Below are positions 10,446-18,907 of a stretch of 64,000 nt of DNA, in pieces (the first letter of the stretch is position 1; every line of letters begins with the position of its first letter). Origin of the DNA: an uncultured Acidimicrobiales bacterium. Its GTDB lineage: Bacteria; Actinomycetota; Acidimicrobiia; Acidimicrobiales; Hopanoidiivorantaceae. Both the position numbers and the translations under genes were made by a program. The stretch is taken from contig OY282367.1 of the NCBI GenBank assembly GCA_958295755.1, positions 454,294 through 518,293 on the forward strand, in the 5' to 3' direction. The notes beneath the pieces are model-generated. The model had not been told where the DNA came from and did not search any database. It was given only the letters and a program-made list of their open reading frames with translations.

Positions 10446-11639
10446 ATGAAAAAAATCAACTCTATCTCAATCAAGGGCTTTCGCTCGCTAGCCGATGTGG
10501 AACTCACCGATCTGCCCAATGTGGTAGTTATGGTGGGAGCCAACGGCTCAGGTAAGTCCAACTTTCTGCGATTTTTTGAGATGCTTCAACGGATGATGGA
10601 ATATGGTGAAATCGATCGTTTCGTTCAATTTTCTGGTGGTGCTGACGACCAGTTATTTGGAGGTGCTGAGGTGACACAGCAGATTGAAGCACAAGTTGCT
10701 TTTGACAACGACAAAGATTATTATGATTACCGCTTTTGCTTGGGATATGCAGAGCCAAATAATTTAGTATTTTCTGAGGAAGCATATAGATTCTGGCATA
10801 AGGATCAAGAGCCTTCTTTATTCAATTCGGGGATAAGTCATGAAGAACACGACCCCAGTCTTGAAGCAGCATGGCATCATTTTAAAGGGATTCATAATGA
10901 CGCTAAAATCGTAAGATACAGATGTGATAATGATGGTTTCGGTGCAAAAAATGGAGAATCCTGTAGCCCCAAGTGTCTGGCAGGAAAAGAAATTGTCAAT
11001 TTTTACAAAAATTGCTATATCTTTCATTTTTCTGACACATCTAACACTTCTGCAATGAAAATAAGCTGGGACATATACGACAGAGCTAAAATGAGGCCAG
11101 ATGGAGGTAATCTTGCTACCATTTTGATGTCACTTGAACAGAATGACAAATTAAGATATGACTATATTTGTCGAAATATAAGGCGAATCTTACCCAATTT
11201 TGATACCTTTGACCTTGCTGAAGAACATGGAAAGGTAATTTTGCGTTGGAAAGCCATAAATTCAAATAAAATCTATGGAGCACATCTGGCTTCCGACGGT
11301 TCACTTCGCTTTTTTGCTCTAATAACTCTTTTGAATCTACCTGATGAAATGTTACCAGAAGTGATTTTTTTGAATGAGCCAGAGTTGGGTCTCCATCCAG
11401 CGGCAATAGCATTGTTAGGTGGAATGATTAGAGTATTATCATATAATAGACAAGTATTTATTGCTACTCAATCACCATTACTTGTTGATGCATTTAGTTT
11501 GGAAAATATTTTTTCTTTTGATTTGGAGAGTGGCAAGACTGAAATTAACAGATTTTCCGAAGAAGAATATATACATTGGCTTGAAGAGTACTCTACTGGA
11601 GAACTTTGGGATAAGAATTTAATTGGAGGGTATCCGTGA
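10446..11639 (+). CDS. AAA family ATPase (COG4637/AAA_21-like) of an ATPase-DUF4276 pair
   Basis: This 397-residue SMC/ABC-like ATPase has Walker A GANGSGKS at 31-38, a signature-like region (GAHLASDGSLRFFALITLL) and the Walker B segment VIFLNEPE at 306-313 followed by LGLHP. Asn in place of the Walker B Asp is, from memory, common in this family (LNEPETSLHP types). The H-loop region ATQSPLL follows. The ATG is preceded by AAAAGGA. Its stop overlaps the next start (GTGA), so it is coupled to the DUF4276 gene. The ATPase plus TOPRIM-like partner resembles a split OLD/Gabija-type nuclease arrangement; that comparison is inference. It is AT-rich relative to the flanking methyltransferase 3' end and the DUF499 gene, suggesting an inserted module. 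Confidence 0.8.
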   Translation: MKKINSISIKGFRSLADVELTDLPNVVVMVGANGSGKSNFLRFFEMLQRMMEYGEIDRFVQFSGGADDQLFGGAEVTQQIEAQVAFDNDKDYYDYRFCLGYAEPNNLVFSEEAYRFWHKDQEPSLFNSGISHEEHDPSLEAAWHHFKGIHNDAKIVRYRCDNDGFGAKNGESCSPKCLAGKEIVNFYKNCYIFHFSDTSNTSAMKISWDIYDRAKMRPDGGNLATILMSLEQNDKLRYDYICRNIRRILPNFDTFDLAEEHGKVILRWKAINSNKIYGAHLASDGSLRFFALITLLNLPDEMLPEVIFLNEPELGLHPAAIALLGGMIRVLSYNRQVFIATQSPLLVDAFSLENIFSFDLESGKTEINRFSEEEYIHWLEEYSTGELWDKNLIGGYP

Positions 11640-12283
11640 TTCGACTCGGAATAGCAGTGGAGGGGAAAACAGAAATTGAATTTATAAATTCGGTGTTCAC
11701 TGAACACTTTCTTGGGCTAGGCATTGCTACTTTTGCTGTGCCAGTTGGTAGGCAAATTAGCCATAATTCAGTTGGTGGAAACATCAGCATTCCCAGGTTA
11801 AGTCACCAAATGTCATTATTGTATTGGAATAGCGAATTTGTTTCATCCTTTGTTGATTATTACGGATTTGTTCGTAAGAGAAAAATGAATGTTGATGAAT
11901 TAGAAAAGCAGTTAAAAAAGGAAGTTGGAAAAAGAATAAAACATAAATGGGATTCCAGAAAAGTTATTCCATATATTCAAAGACATGAATTTGAATGTCT
12001 CTTATTTTCTGATGTTTCCAAATTCAATTCCATAGAAAAATTTTCTAGCTATGACACAGCACCTCTACATGAAGTTAGAAATAGCTTCAAAACTCCTGAA
12101 GACATAAATGATAGCGAAATGACTGCTCCAAGCAAGAGATTAAAACGTCTGGTTAATGGCTTTGATAAGAATGTTGATGGACCTGAAATTGCTAAACAAA
12201 TTGGAATAGAAAAAATGCGCTCAGAGTGTCCTAGATTTAACAGTTGGATAGAGACTTTAGAAGCTTTAGTAAGTTCTACCTGA
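11636..12283 (+). CDS. DUF4276 family protein (TOPRIM-like partner of the ATPase)
   Basis: The 215-residue product begins RLGIAVEGKTEIEFI, the DUF4276 signature with an acidic residue in a TOPRIM-like first strand (Glu8 and the following GKTE). A second conserved segment, QRHEFECLLFSD, matches the family pattern with acidic residues followed by LLF-D. DUF4276 proteins are found next to AAA ATPases and are thought to be TOPRIM-fold nucleases of OLD-like defence modules; the nuclease role is not shown directly here. The GTG start overlaps the ATPase stop by four bases. Its low GC matches the ATPase, so the two probably travelled together. A gap of 60 bases with its own ribosome site (AAGGAG) separates it from the DUF499 gene. 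Confidence 0.72.
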   Translation: MIRLGIAVEGKTEIEFINSVFTEHFLGLGIATFAVPVGRQISHNSVGGNISIPRLSHQMSLLYWNSEFVSSFVDYYGFVRKRKMNVDELEKQLKKEVGKRIKHKWDSRKVIPYIQRHEFECLLFSDVSKFNSIEKFSSYDTAPLHEVRNSFKTPEDINDSEMTAPSKRLKRLVNGFDKNVDGPEIAKQIGIEKMRSECPRFNSWIETLEALVSST

Positions 12284-12343
12284 GCTACGCAGTTCTACTT
12301 GAATTACACAATCGACAAGTCCAAGCATATAAGGAGATAGATA

Positions 12344-15205
12344 ATGGTGGCTTTTGATCCGTGGTATAAAGTTGTAGAACTTCGAGAGGAGGTTCGCGAG
12401 GGGCGGTCGTTCAGTCCTGACGAGTTCGCCATTGCCTTGGAGCAAGTAGTGGCAGGCACAGCCCCGAATGACTACCGCGACCCTGCTCAATTCTTTTCAC
12501 GCACTTGTTTTACCAGTGCGCTGACCAAACATATCGGCATGGTGCTTCGCAGGTTGGAGGGCAAGACGACCGACACAGCTCCAGTGCTATCGCTCATCAC
12601 CCAGTTCGGCGGAGGCAAGACTCACACACTCACCGCCTTATATCATCTAGCCAGCACGGGCAGGGCGACAGAGAAGTTTTCTGGCGTGGAGAAACTTCTG
12701 AGTGATGCCAAGGTGAGCGAAGTTCCGTCGGCTCGGGTCGGTGTGTTTGTGGGCAACGCTTGGGATCCCTCCGAAGGGCGTGAGACCCCTTGGATAGATC
12801 TTGCCCGCCAGCTCGCAGGCGATAAGGGAGTGGAAATGTTGGGGGATGCGGCAAAGTCAGCACCGCCAGGCACGGAAGCTTTGACCAACTTGTTCGCAGA
12901 AGCAGAAGCCCCTGTGCTCTTACTCTTTGACGAAGTGCTCAATTTCATGAACCGTCATCGCAACATGGCAGAGCCGTTCTATGCTTTCGTTCAAAACCTC
13001 ACTGTGGCTGTCACCAACACCACTCGGTCTTCCGCAGTCATCAGTTTGCCCCGAAGTCAAGTGGAGATGACCGACTGGGATCAGCAATGGCAAGACCGTC
13101 TCACCAAAGTTGTTCGCCGTGTAGCAAAAGACCTGCTCGCCAATGATGAGGCTGAAATAAGCGAAGTCGTAAGGCGGCGGCTCTTTGAAGAGACAGGCAA
13201 CGAGCGTCATATCAAGAAGGTGTCCAGAGCTTACGCCGACTGGTGTTTTGACCGCAGGGCACAGCTACCACCAGAATGGACGGCCGTTGACACCGCCAAG
13301 ACCGAGACCAAAGCAAAGGAATTTCTGCGGAGCAGGTTTGAGGCTTGCTATCCGTTCCACCCGTCAACTCTTTCTGTCTTCCAGCGCAAATGGCAAGCTC
13401 TTGTGCAGTTCCAGCAGACTAGAGGGGCTTTGGCGATGCTGGCGCAGTGGATATCTTGGGCTGCAACCGACCAATTCCAGAAGGCTCGGTCCGAACCGCT
13501 AATCACTTTAGGGTCGGCACCTTTAAATATTCCTGAGTTTCGGTCTCTTCTGTTGGCTCAGTTAGGCGAGGCACGTCTTCAGGCTGCCATTGAGGCAGAC
13601 TTGGCTAGTCCCATGTCTCATGCCGTGGCTCTTGATGTCGACACCAAGGGGCCGCTGAAAGACATTCACCAGCGGGTGGGTGCCACCATATTGTTTGAAT
13701 CGTCAGGCGGACAGATTGACAAGGTAGCCCGTCTCCCAGAGTTGCGCTTTGCTTTGGGCGAACCCGAAATTGACACAACCACGATAGACAACATCGCGAC
13801 AGCCTTAGAAAACGCAGGCTTTTTCATCCGCAAAATCGGCACAGATGGTTTCAGCATCCACCATCAACCCACGCTGAAGAAAGTCGTCAATGATCGCCGA
13901 GCCTCGTTAGACGAAGAAACCGAAATCAAACCAGCAGTGAAAGAGTTGGTGAAGGGAGAGTTCAGGGCGAAGGCAAGTCTACCTGTTGTGTGTTTCCCAG
14001 AAGACAGCAGTGCGGTGCAGGATTTGCCGAAGCTGACGCTTGTGGTGATAGACCCAGAGTTGGAATGGGGAGACAGCGGCGAGATGTCTAGCCGCATCGC
14101 CGATTGGACGAAACAACGGGGTGATTCACCAAGGTTGTATCCGGGTTCACTGGTGTGGTGTGGAAAGAAAGCAGGACGAAGTCTGCACGAAAAAGTTGAG
14201 ACTTGGCTGGCTTGGAGGCGAGTGTTAGGGGAAGTCATTGATGGCACGCTTGGCCCTGCTGAATATGACTCAAGAAATCGCGCTGAGGTCAATGCTAAGG
14301 TTTCAGAAGCAGAGGAAGCGGCTAAAGACGAAGTGTGGGCCAGCTACCGCTTCGTGATGTTGATAGACAAGGAAGACAGCGAAGAGACTTTGGGACTGAG
14401 GCGAATAGATCTAGGGGCTGGGCATTCCAGTGCCAAAGAGACGCTTTGTGGCAGGATTATCTCGGCTCTGAAGTCGGAAGGTCTGCTGTCGGAAAGCGTG
14501 GCTGCTGGCTACATCGACCGTCACTGGCCAGAAGCACTAGTGAATTCTGGGGCATGGCCGCTCACAGGCTTGCGACAAAGCTTCCAGAACGGCTCGTTGA
14601 CACGGTTGATGGATATCGACACGGTGCTGCGAGAAAAAATCACCGACTTCGTAGTTAGTGGCGAGTTCGGCTTGGCTTCTGGGCAGCATTCAGACGGAAC
14701 CTACGACAGGATATGGTTTCAAGAGCCGATATCAAGTGAGGAAGTTGCCTTTGAGTCGGGTGTATTTTTGCTACGAAAAAACAGGGCAAAGGAGCTGTGC
14801 GAAACTGGGGCAGCAAGTGGGCCTGGGGTAGCAGGCGACCTTGGGGTAGCAGGCGAGGGTGGCGTAGCTCCGGCGTCCATGGAAGCTGAAGGCATGTTTG
14901 CCGCCACAATGCCCAGCGCAATGTCTGACACATCTTTATCCTCATCCACCGACCCATCCGCAAGCGATCAGCCCGAAGGCGAGGCTGAGCAAACCACCAT
15001 CCGCCTTAGCGGAGAGATACCACAAGAAGTCTGGAACCGCCTAGGCCACAAACTCCTCCCCAAACTAAACAGCGGCAAAGAACTCCACATAGGAGTCGAC
15101 TTCACAGCAACCATAGACGCCAGAAACTATCAAACCCTGGTTCGCGAGCTAGAACAAATCCTCACCGACCTAGGATTGTCGGAAAAAGTTCGGATTATTA
15201 GCTAG
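12344..15205 (+). CDS. DUF499 ATPase of the DISARM-related system
   Basis: The 953-residue product starts with FDPWYKVVELREEV, the typical DUF499 opening. Walker A is QFGGGKTH at 87-94 and Walker B VLLLFDE at 191-197. The middle part is a large P-loop and helical region of unknown mechanism. A linker at about 820-890, rich in Gly, Ala, Pro and Ser with repeated GVAG units, precedes a conserved C-terminal domain of about 75 residues. DUF499 proteins are known mainly as partners of DUF1156 methyltransferases in anti-phage loci (I recall the name ARMADA for one such DISARM-related type, which I cannot check here). The ATG is preceded by AAGGAG at good spacing. The last 36 bases overlap the convergent YaaA-like gene. 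Composition matches the SNF2 and methyltransferase genes, not the AT-rich inserted pair. Confidence 0.85.
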   Translation: MVAFDPWYKVVELREEVREGRSFSPDEFAIALEQVVAGTAPNDYRDPAQFFSRTCFTSALTKHIGMVLRRLEGKTTDTAPVLSLITQFGGGKTHTLTALYHLASTGRATEKFSGVEKLLSDAKVSEVPSARVGVFVGNAWDPSEGRETPWIDLARQLAGDKGVEMLGDAAKSAPPGTEALTNLFAEAEAPVLLLFDEVLNFMNRHRNMAEPFYAFVQNLTVAVTNTTRSSAVISLPRSQVEMTDWDQQWQDRLTKVVRRVAKDLLANDEAEISEVVRRRLFEETGNERHIKKVSRAYADWCFDRRAQLPPEWTAVDTAKTETKAKEFLRSRFEACYPFHPSTLSVFQRKWQALVQFQQTRGALAMLAQWISWAATDQFQKARSEPLITLGSAPLNIPEFRSLLLAQLGEARLQAAIEADLASPMSHAVALDVDTKGPLKDIHQRVGATILFESSGGQIDKVARLPELRFALGEPEIDTTTIDNIATALENAGFFIRKIGTDGFSIHHQPTLKKVVNDRRASLDEETEIKPAVKELVKGEFRAKASLPVVCFPEDSSAVQDLPKLTLVVIDPELEWGDSGEMSSRIADWTKQRGDSPRLYPGSLVWCGKKAGRSLHEKVETWLAWRRVLGEVIDGTLGPAEYDSRNRAEVNAKVSEAEEAAKDEVWASYRFVMLIDKEDSEETLGLRRIDLGAGHSSAKETLCGRIISALKSEGLLSESVAAGYIDRHWPEALVNSGAWPLTGLRQSFQNGSLTRLMDIDTVLREKITDFVVSGEFGLASGQHSDGTYDRIWFQEPISSEEVAFESGVFLLRKNRAKELCETGAASGPGVAGDLGVAGEGGVAPASMEAEGMFAATMPSAMSDTSLSSSTDPSASDQPEGEAEQTTIRLSGEIPQEVWNRLGHKLLPKLNSGKELHIGVDFTATIDARNYQTLVRELEQILTDLGLSEKVRIIS
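14827..14880 (+). repeat. GVAG-coding repeat shared with 16171-16225
   Basis: The DUF499 linker contains GCGACCTTGGGGTAGCAGG and onward to GGCGTAGCTC. A closely similar stretch of about 47 bases (roughly four fifths identical by eye) occurs in the noncoding gap at 16171-16225. The shared core GGCGACCTTGGGG also occurs near 38137 in an epimerase gene. This may be a small dispersed repeat tolerated in-frame in a linker. Confidence 0.5.
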
Positions 15206-16075
15206 AGCTTTGGCGGCATCGTAGTGCCAGTCGGTTTTCTTGGCGATGTCGTGCTTGTAGATTTCGCAGTTGGGGGCTTCGGGTGGGGTCTTGGAGTTGT
15301 GGAAGATGATGCGGTGAGTCGAGCAGCTATCGGTGAGTTCGAGGAAGAGGGGCACATAGGCTTTGCTCCCTAGGAAGACTATGGGGCCTGCTGGGTTGCT
15401 GTCTGATTTGGGTGGATCGATTGTTGGTGCAGGACTCTTTGGGGCATTGCCCCCGCTGGAGTTTGACTGAGCAGTGTTGGTTGGAGCGATCGGTAACATA
15501 GCGAAGTCGTTATAGGGGTCGTCTTTACGGCGGCGTTTGTATTTGTCGGGGCCTGTGGCGTTGGGGCTGAGAGTGATGTCGTAGTTGGGGATCATGAAGT
15601 CTGACCTAACCAGCCCCCAGCCAGCCGAGAAGATGTAGAGGTTCTTCGGGCCGAAGGTGTCGGCTAGTAGTTGGTATGTCTTGTTCTTGTAAAGCTGCCA
15701 AGCTGGGAGCAAACCGAGCGGGTTGGCGATTGGACTGGAAGACAGGTTTGTTGCTGAAGTGGGGGAGCCGTCAACTAGTTTCAAGGGGTCGGTAGTGCGA
15801 GATAGATCTACATTGCTGTCGTCTGAGTTCCCATGAAGATGCTGCCTCAGCGGAATGTCTGCCACATCTGGATTGTGCTGTCGGTTGTATATCACAAGCT
15901 CTTCTCGCCAGGTGCGATCAGTGTCGGCAATGTCGTCAGGTCGGGCACAGACAAAGCCAGCTCGAGCAGGCGCAAACTCAGGCTGAGCCACAAACTCCAC
16001 AGGCTGCCCGTCCATAGTCCGCATATACCCAGCCTCTGCCCGCTTCGTCTTGGCGCACTGCATCACTACAATCAT
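15170..16075 (-). CDS. YaaA/DUF6884-like protein, copy 1
   Basis: The 301-residue protein opens VMQCAKTKRAEAGYM. It carries the segment ILSAGWGLVRSDF-IPNYDITLS, resembling the YaaA and DUF6884 superfamily (ILSAKYGLI, then PYD). Here the segment reads IFSAGWGLV. A later VFLGSKAYVPLF and RIIFHNSK follow. YaaA-like proteins bind DNA and some act in oxidative-stress or defence settings; no exact function can be claimed. It has a close paralogue at 18197-18907 and differs mainly by a Ser/Asn/Pro-rich insert of about 65 residues in the middle. The start has a strong GGAGGT ribosome site. The 3' end runs 36 bases into the DUF499 gene on the opposite strand. Confidence 0.6.
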   Translation of the reverse strand: MIVVMQCAKTKRAEAGYMRTMDGQPVEFVAQPEFAPARAGFVCARPDDIADTDRTWREELVIYNRQHNPDVADIPLRQHLHGNSDDSNVDLSRTTDPLKLVDGSPTSATNLSSSPIANPLGLLPAWQLYKNKTYQLLADTFGPKNLYIFSAGWGLVRSDFMIPNYDITLSPNATGPDKYKRRRKDDPYNDFAMLPIAPTNTAQSNSSGGNAPKSPAPTIDPPKSDSNPAGPIVFLGSKAYVPLFLELTDSCSTHRIIFHNSKTPPEAPNCEIYKHDIAKKTDWHYDAAKALANNPNFFRQS

Positions 16076-16157
16076 TTGGTGTACCTCCAGTGGTATCTTC
16101 GGGTGGTCAGGTTCGCTTAAGGTAGGAGAGGATAATAGCTCAGGCTACGGGGGATTC
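16001..16157. repeat. Direct repeat copy A (YaaA-like 5' end and upstream region)
   Basis: This stretch covers the first codons of the YaaA-like gene, its ribosome site and about 80 bases upstream. It is nearly identical to 18832-18990, in the same orientation. Both copies share the core reading from the CCAGCCTC codons through TTGGCGCACTGCATCACTAC to the upstream GAGGATAATAGCTCAGGCTA. The two copies bracket the ATPase-PIN pair, so recombination between them could delete or duplicate it. Confidence 0.8.
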
Positions 16158-16220
16158 AGGCAGACGAGGATTGAGGTTGTGGGCGACCTTGGGGCAACAG
16201 GTGAGAGCGGCGTAGCTCAA

Positions 16221-16257
16221 GCCTCCGTCCTCGTCGTGTTGGCGCACTGCATCACTC
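16221..16257 (-). pseudogene. Fragment of a third YaaA-like 5' end
   Basis: On the minus strand this short stretch would read VMQCANTTRTEA, a decayed version of VMQCAKTKRAEA at the start of both YaaA-like genes. About 30 of 37 bases match copy A by eye. It lies in the 266-base gap between the divergent YaaA-like and ATPase genes and has no continuing open frame. It is best read as a remnant of a past duplication. Confidence 0.55.
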
Positions 16258-16341
16258 GTGGTATATTCGTCTTTGGTGCGGCAATACTATACTTGCCACT
16301 AGAATGTGGTTAGTGGTGAAAATTTGAAAGGAGGTGCCACA

Positions 16342-17715
16342 ATGGATAAGGTTAGATTAAAAGACTTTCGATGCTTCCATGAAGAGCAGACAGCTCGCTT
16401 GGCACCCCTTACCCTGCTTGTGGGAGAAAACAGCACAGGTAAGACCTCCTTCATGGCTATGATTCGAGCACTTTGGAACTTTGCCTTTGAGTATCATACT
16501 CCTGACTTCAAAGATGATCCTTATGATCTTGGCAGTTTTGATGAAATTGCCCATTTTCGTGGGGGACGGGGAGGGCGCGCCACTTCCTTTAGTGCAGGGT
16601 TCTATTTTACTCCACAAAATGGAAGAAATACCAAGAGAATTGGTAGCCCTTATTGGTTTGATATTGAGTTTGAAAAAAAGGGTGCAATTCCAGTGCCAAC
16701 CAAAAGGTGCCTATTAGATACCGACAAAAAATTTAGTCTAGAATATCACATTGAAAATGAATCAGGAAAACTGTACCTTAAAACAGAAAATGGAAGGTGG
16801 GTTTTTGACGAAGATTTTCCTGCTTTATTTGATGATATCGATCTAGTGGTTCCTTTTGGTTTTATTTTGAGTAATGCTCTTAGAGTTAGTCGAACTCGTG
16901 ACAAAATTGAGAAAAATCGTCCGACCTTAATAGGAATTAATGGCTCTGGGCAACCAAATGAAGACGAATGGAAGTCAGCGGAGAGAATCTTTGACTCGTA
17001 TCGGTATTCTAGCTTCCCCGCAGAGTATATGTATGCTAGTGCACCAGTGCGCTCAAAACCTAAGCGAACATATGATCCTTCTCGCCCCACAAGGGATTCA
17101 GAAGGTGATTATGTTCCTATGTACCTTGCCAGCATGAATTTTCAAAAAGAAGATGAATGGAAACAACTTAAGAAAGATTTAGAAAGTTTTGGACAAGAAG
17201 CTGGGCTATTTGCAGAAATATCACTCAAACGTTTTGGAAAAACAATGAGTGAACCATTTCAGTTGCAAGTGGGTAAGTTTGGAAAAAGAGCTAGAGGTCC
17301 TAAACATAACTTGATTGATGTGGGATATGGCATTAGTCAAGCACTACCTATTATTACAGAATTATTTCGCAAGGATGGCCCATCAACGCTCCTACTTCAA
17401 CAACCTGAAGTGCATCTTCATCCAAGTGCCCAAGCTGCTCTGGGTAGCCAATTTTGTCGAATAGCTGGCAGGGGCCGTCAAGTTATTGTTGAAACTCATA
17501 GTGATCATCTCATTGATAGGGTGCGCATGGATATACGAGATTCCTCTACAGAGTTAAAGCCGGAAGATGTTTCAATTCTATATTTTGAACGAAATGATCT
17601 GGATGTAAAAATTCATTCTTTAGAGATAGATAAAGACGGAAATATATTGAATGCTCCCCGTGGCTACAGACAGTTTTTTATGGATGAAGTTAATAGATCA
17701 TATGGATTGACCTGA
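16342..17715 (+). CDS. AAA family ATPase of an ATPase-PIN pair
   Basis: The start is placed at 16342 (MDKVRLKDFRCF) because GAAAGGAGG precedes it at ideal spacing; the upstream in-frame GTG adds only 12 unlikely residues. The 457-residue ATPase has the SMC-type N-terminus with Walker A GENSTGKT at about 31-38, a glycine-rich signature (IDVGYGISQALPII), the Walker B region LLLQQPEVHLHP and the H-loop segment IVETHSDHLIDR. This layout is the OLD-like/DUF3696-type AAA ATPase seen in many defence modules, where the ATPase controls an attached or adjacent nuclease. Here the adjacent PIN-domain gene begins one base after the stop. AT-rich composition marks it as imported. It is flanked by the two YaaA-like genes. 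Confidence 0.8.
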   Translation: MDKVRLKDFRCFHEEQTARLAPLTLLVGENSTGKTSFMAMIRALWNFAFEYHTPDFKDDPYDLGSFDEIAHFRGGRGGRATSFSAGFYFTPQNGRNTKRIGSPYWFDIEFEKKGAIPVPTKRCLLDTDKKFSLEYHIENESGKLYLKTENGRWVFDEDFPALFDDIDLVVPFGFILSNALRVSRTRDKIEKNRPTLIGINGSGQPNEDEWKSAERIFDSYRYSSFPAEYMYASAPVRSKPKRTYDPSRPTRDSEGDYVPMYLASMNFQKEDEWKQLKKDLESFGQEAGLFAEISLKRFGKTMSEPFQLQVGKFGKRARGPKHNLIDVGYGISQALPIITELFRKDGPSTLLLQQPEVHLHPSAQAALGSQFCRIAGRGRQVIVETHSDHLIDRVRMDIRDSSTELKPEDVSILYFERNDLDVKIHSLEIDKDGNILNAPRGYRQFFMDEVNRSYGLT

Positions 17716-17716
17716 A

Positions 17717-18193
17717 ATGTGTGCTATAGTAGATAACAATATAGTTGCCGAAGTTTTCGGCGATGAGAATAGTCGCCCAGAGGCAGGTCAGCAATTCCGG
17801 AAGAAAATTGACTCAGGCAAGATCATCTTGGCACTAGGTGGAAAACTTCGATCTGAAATAGAGCATAAGCAATTTCGTCGCTACTGGACAGAAGCCACAA
17901 AGGCTGGCAAGGTAATCAATAGCAATGATGATGAAGTTCAAGACCTTACCGATGAAATCAAAGATACCAAATCGTGCAAGTCTAATGATGAACATATTAT
18001 TGCTTTGGCTCAAATTAGCGGAGCTAGATTATTATATACTAATGATGAAGCTTTGCAGACAGATTTTCAGGAGTATAATTTTGTAAGCGGTCCGGGAGGA
18101 AAAATATATACAACTAAAATTAGAAGAGATTATTCAAATGCCCACAAACGGCTACTAAGAGATGATACTCTCGAAAATTTGTGTAGGCATTAA
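17717..18193 (+). CDS. PIN-domain nuclease-like protein partnered with the ATPase
   Basis: This 158-residue protein begins MCAIVDNNIVAEVFG, with the first PIN acidic residue at Asp6. It continues with an SEIEH segment, then KSNDEHIIALAQISG and ARLLYTNDEALQTDF, giving the later Asp/Glu residues of the PIN active site. PIN domains are metal-dependent RNases, typical of VapC toxins. Here no antitoxin gene is adjacent; instead it follows the ATPase by a single base, so they are probably co-translated. An ATPase-gated RNase that fires on infection is a plausible reading but is inference. The gene converges on the second YaaA-like gene with only 3 bases between their ends. Confidence 0.72.
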   Translation: MCAIVDNNIVAEVFGDENSRPEAGQQFRKKIDSGKIILALGGKLRSEIEHKQFRRYWTEATKAGKVINSNDDEVQDLTDEIKDTKSCKSNDEHIIALAQISGARLLYTNDEALQTDFQEYNFVSGPGGKIYTTKIRRDYSNAHKRLLRDDTLENLCRH

Positions 18194-18196
18194 TGA

Positions 18197-18907
18197 TTAA
18201 TGATCGCCGTAAATGATTTGCTTGACTGTGCTGTCTTCTTGAACTAAATCTTTGGCACATTGATAATGCCAATTTGTCTTCTGAGGAGTTGAAAATTTAT
18301 AAATTTCACATTTTGGTGCTGATGGCGGTTGCTTAGAATTGTGGAATACTATTCGTCGCGCTTTGATTTCATTCGTGAGTTCACAGAAGAGTGGCACATA
18401 CTTCAATCCGCCAAGAAAGATGACAGGTCCTGAAATCTCATTTGGAAGCATGGCGAAGTCTTGATACACGTCTTTTGGGGATCTTCGTTGATACCTTTCT
18501 GAAGATTTAGAGTTGAAGGCGATATCATAGTAAGGAATTAGAAAACTAGATTTGATCAAACCCCAGCCAGCTGAGAGAATATAGAAATTCTCTGGATCCA
18601 AGTGATCTGTAAGTATTCTGTAGGCGGGCTTGTTGTAAAACTGATTGGCTGGAAGCAAGTTTAGGGGGTTATAACTGGGATCAGCATTATGGCTAAGGTT
18701 GTAGTCTTCTACTTCATCGCGCCATGTCCTTTGTGCATCGGTGGCACTGTTGGTATCGATGGCTTCATCGGGTCGAGCATAGACGATATTTGGCTTTGGT
18801 GGAGCACCGCTCGGGTGAGCGACGAACACCACAGGCTGCCCGTCTATAGTCCGCATATACCCAGCCTCCGCCCGCTTCGTCTTGGCGCACTGCATCACTA
18901 CAATCAT
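18197..18907 (-). CDS. YaaA/DUF6884-like protein, copy 2
   Basis: The 236-residue paralogue of the 15170-16075 product shares almost the same first 30 residues (VMQCAKTKRAEAGYM and onward). It has a clear YaaA-like core: YILSAGWGLIKSSF, IPYYDIAF, VIFLGGLKYVPLF and RIVFHNSK. It lacks the long Ser/Asn/Pro insert of copy 1, so it may represent the minimal form. The ribosome site GGAGGT and the upstream region are also duplicated. Its body is more AT-rich and more divergent than the first 100 bases, which suggests that the shared 5' ends were homogenised by gene conversion or that two different proteins acquired the same 5' end. Function unknown; linked by context to the ATPase-PIN pair. Confidence 0.6.
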   Translation of the reverse strand: MIVVMQCAKTKRAEAGYMRTIDGQPVVFVAHPSGAPPKPNIVYARPDEAIDTNSATDAQRTWRDEVEDYNLSHNADPSYNPLNLLPANQFYNKPAYRILTDHLDPENFYILSAGWGLIKSSFLIPYYDIAFNSKSSERYQRRSPKDVYQDFAMLPNEISGPVIFLGGLKYVPLFCELTNEIKARRIVFHNSKQPPSAPKCEIYKFSTPQKTNWHYQCAKDLVQEDSTVKQIIYGDH

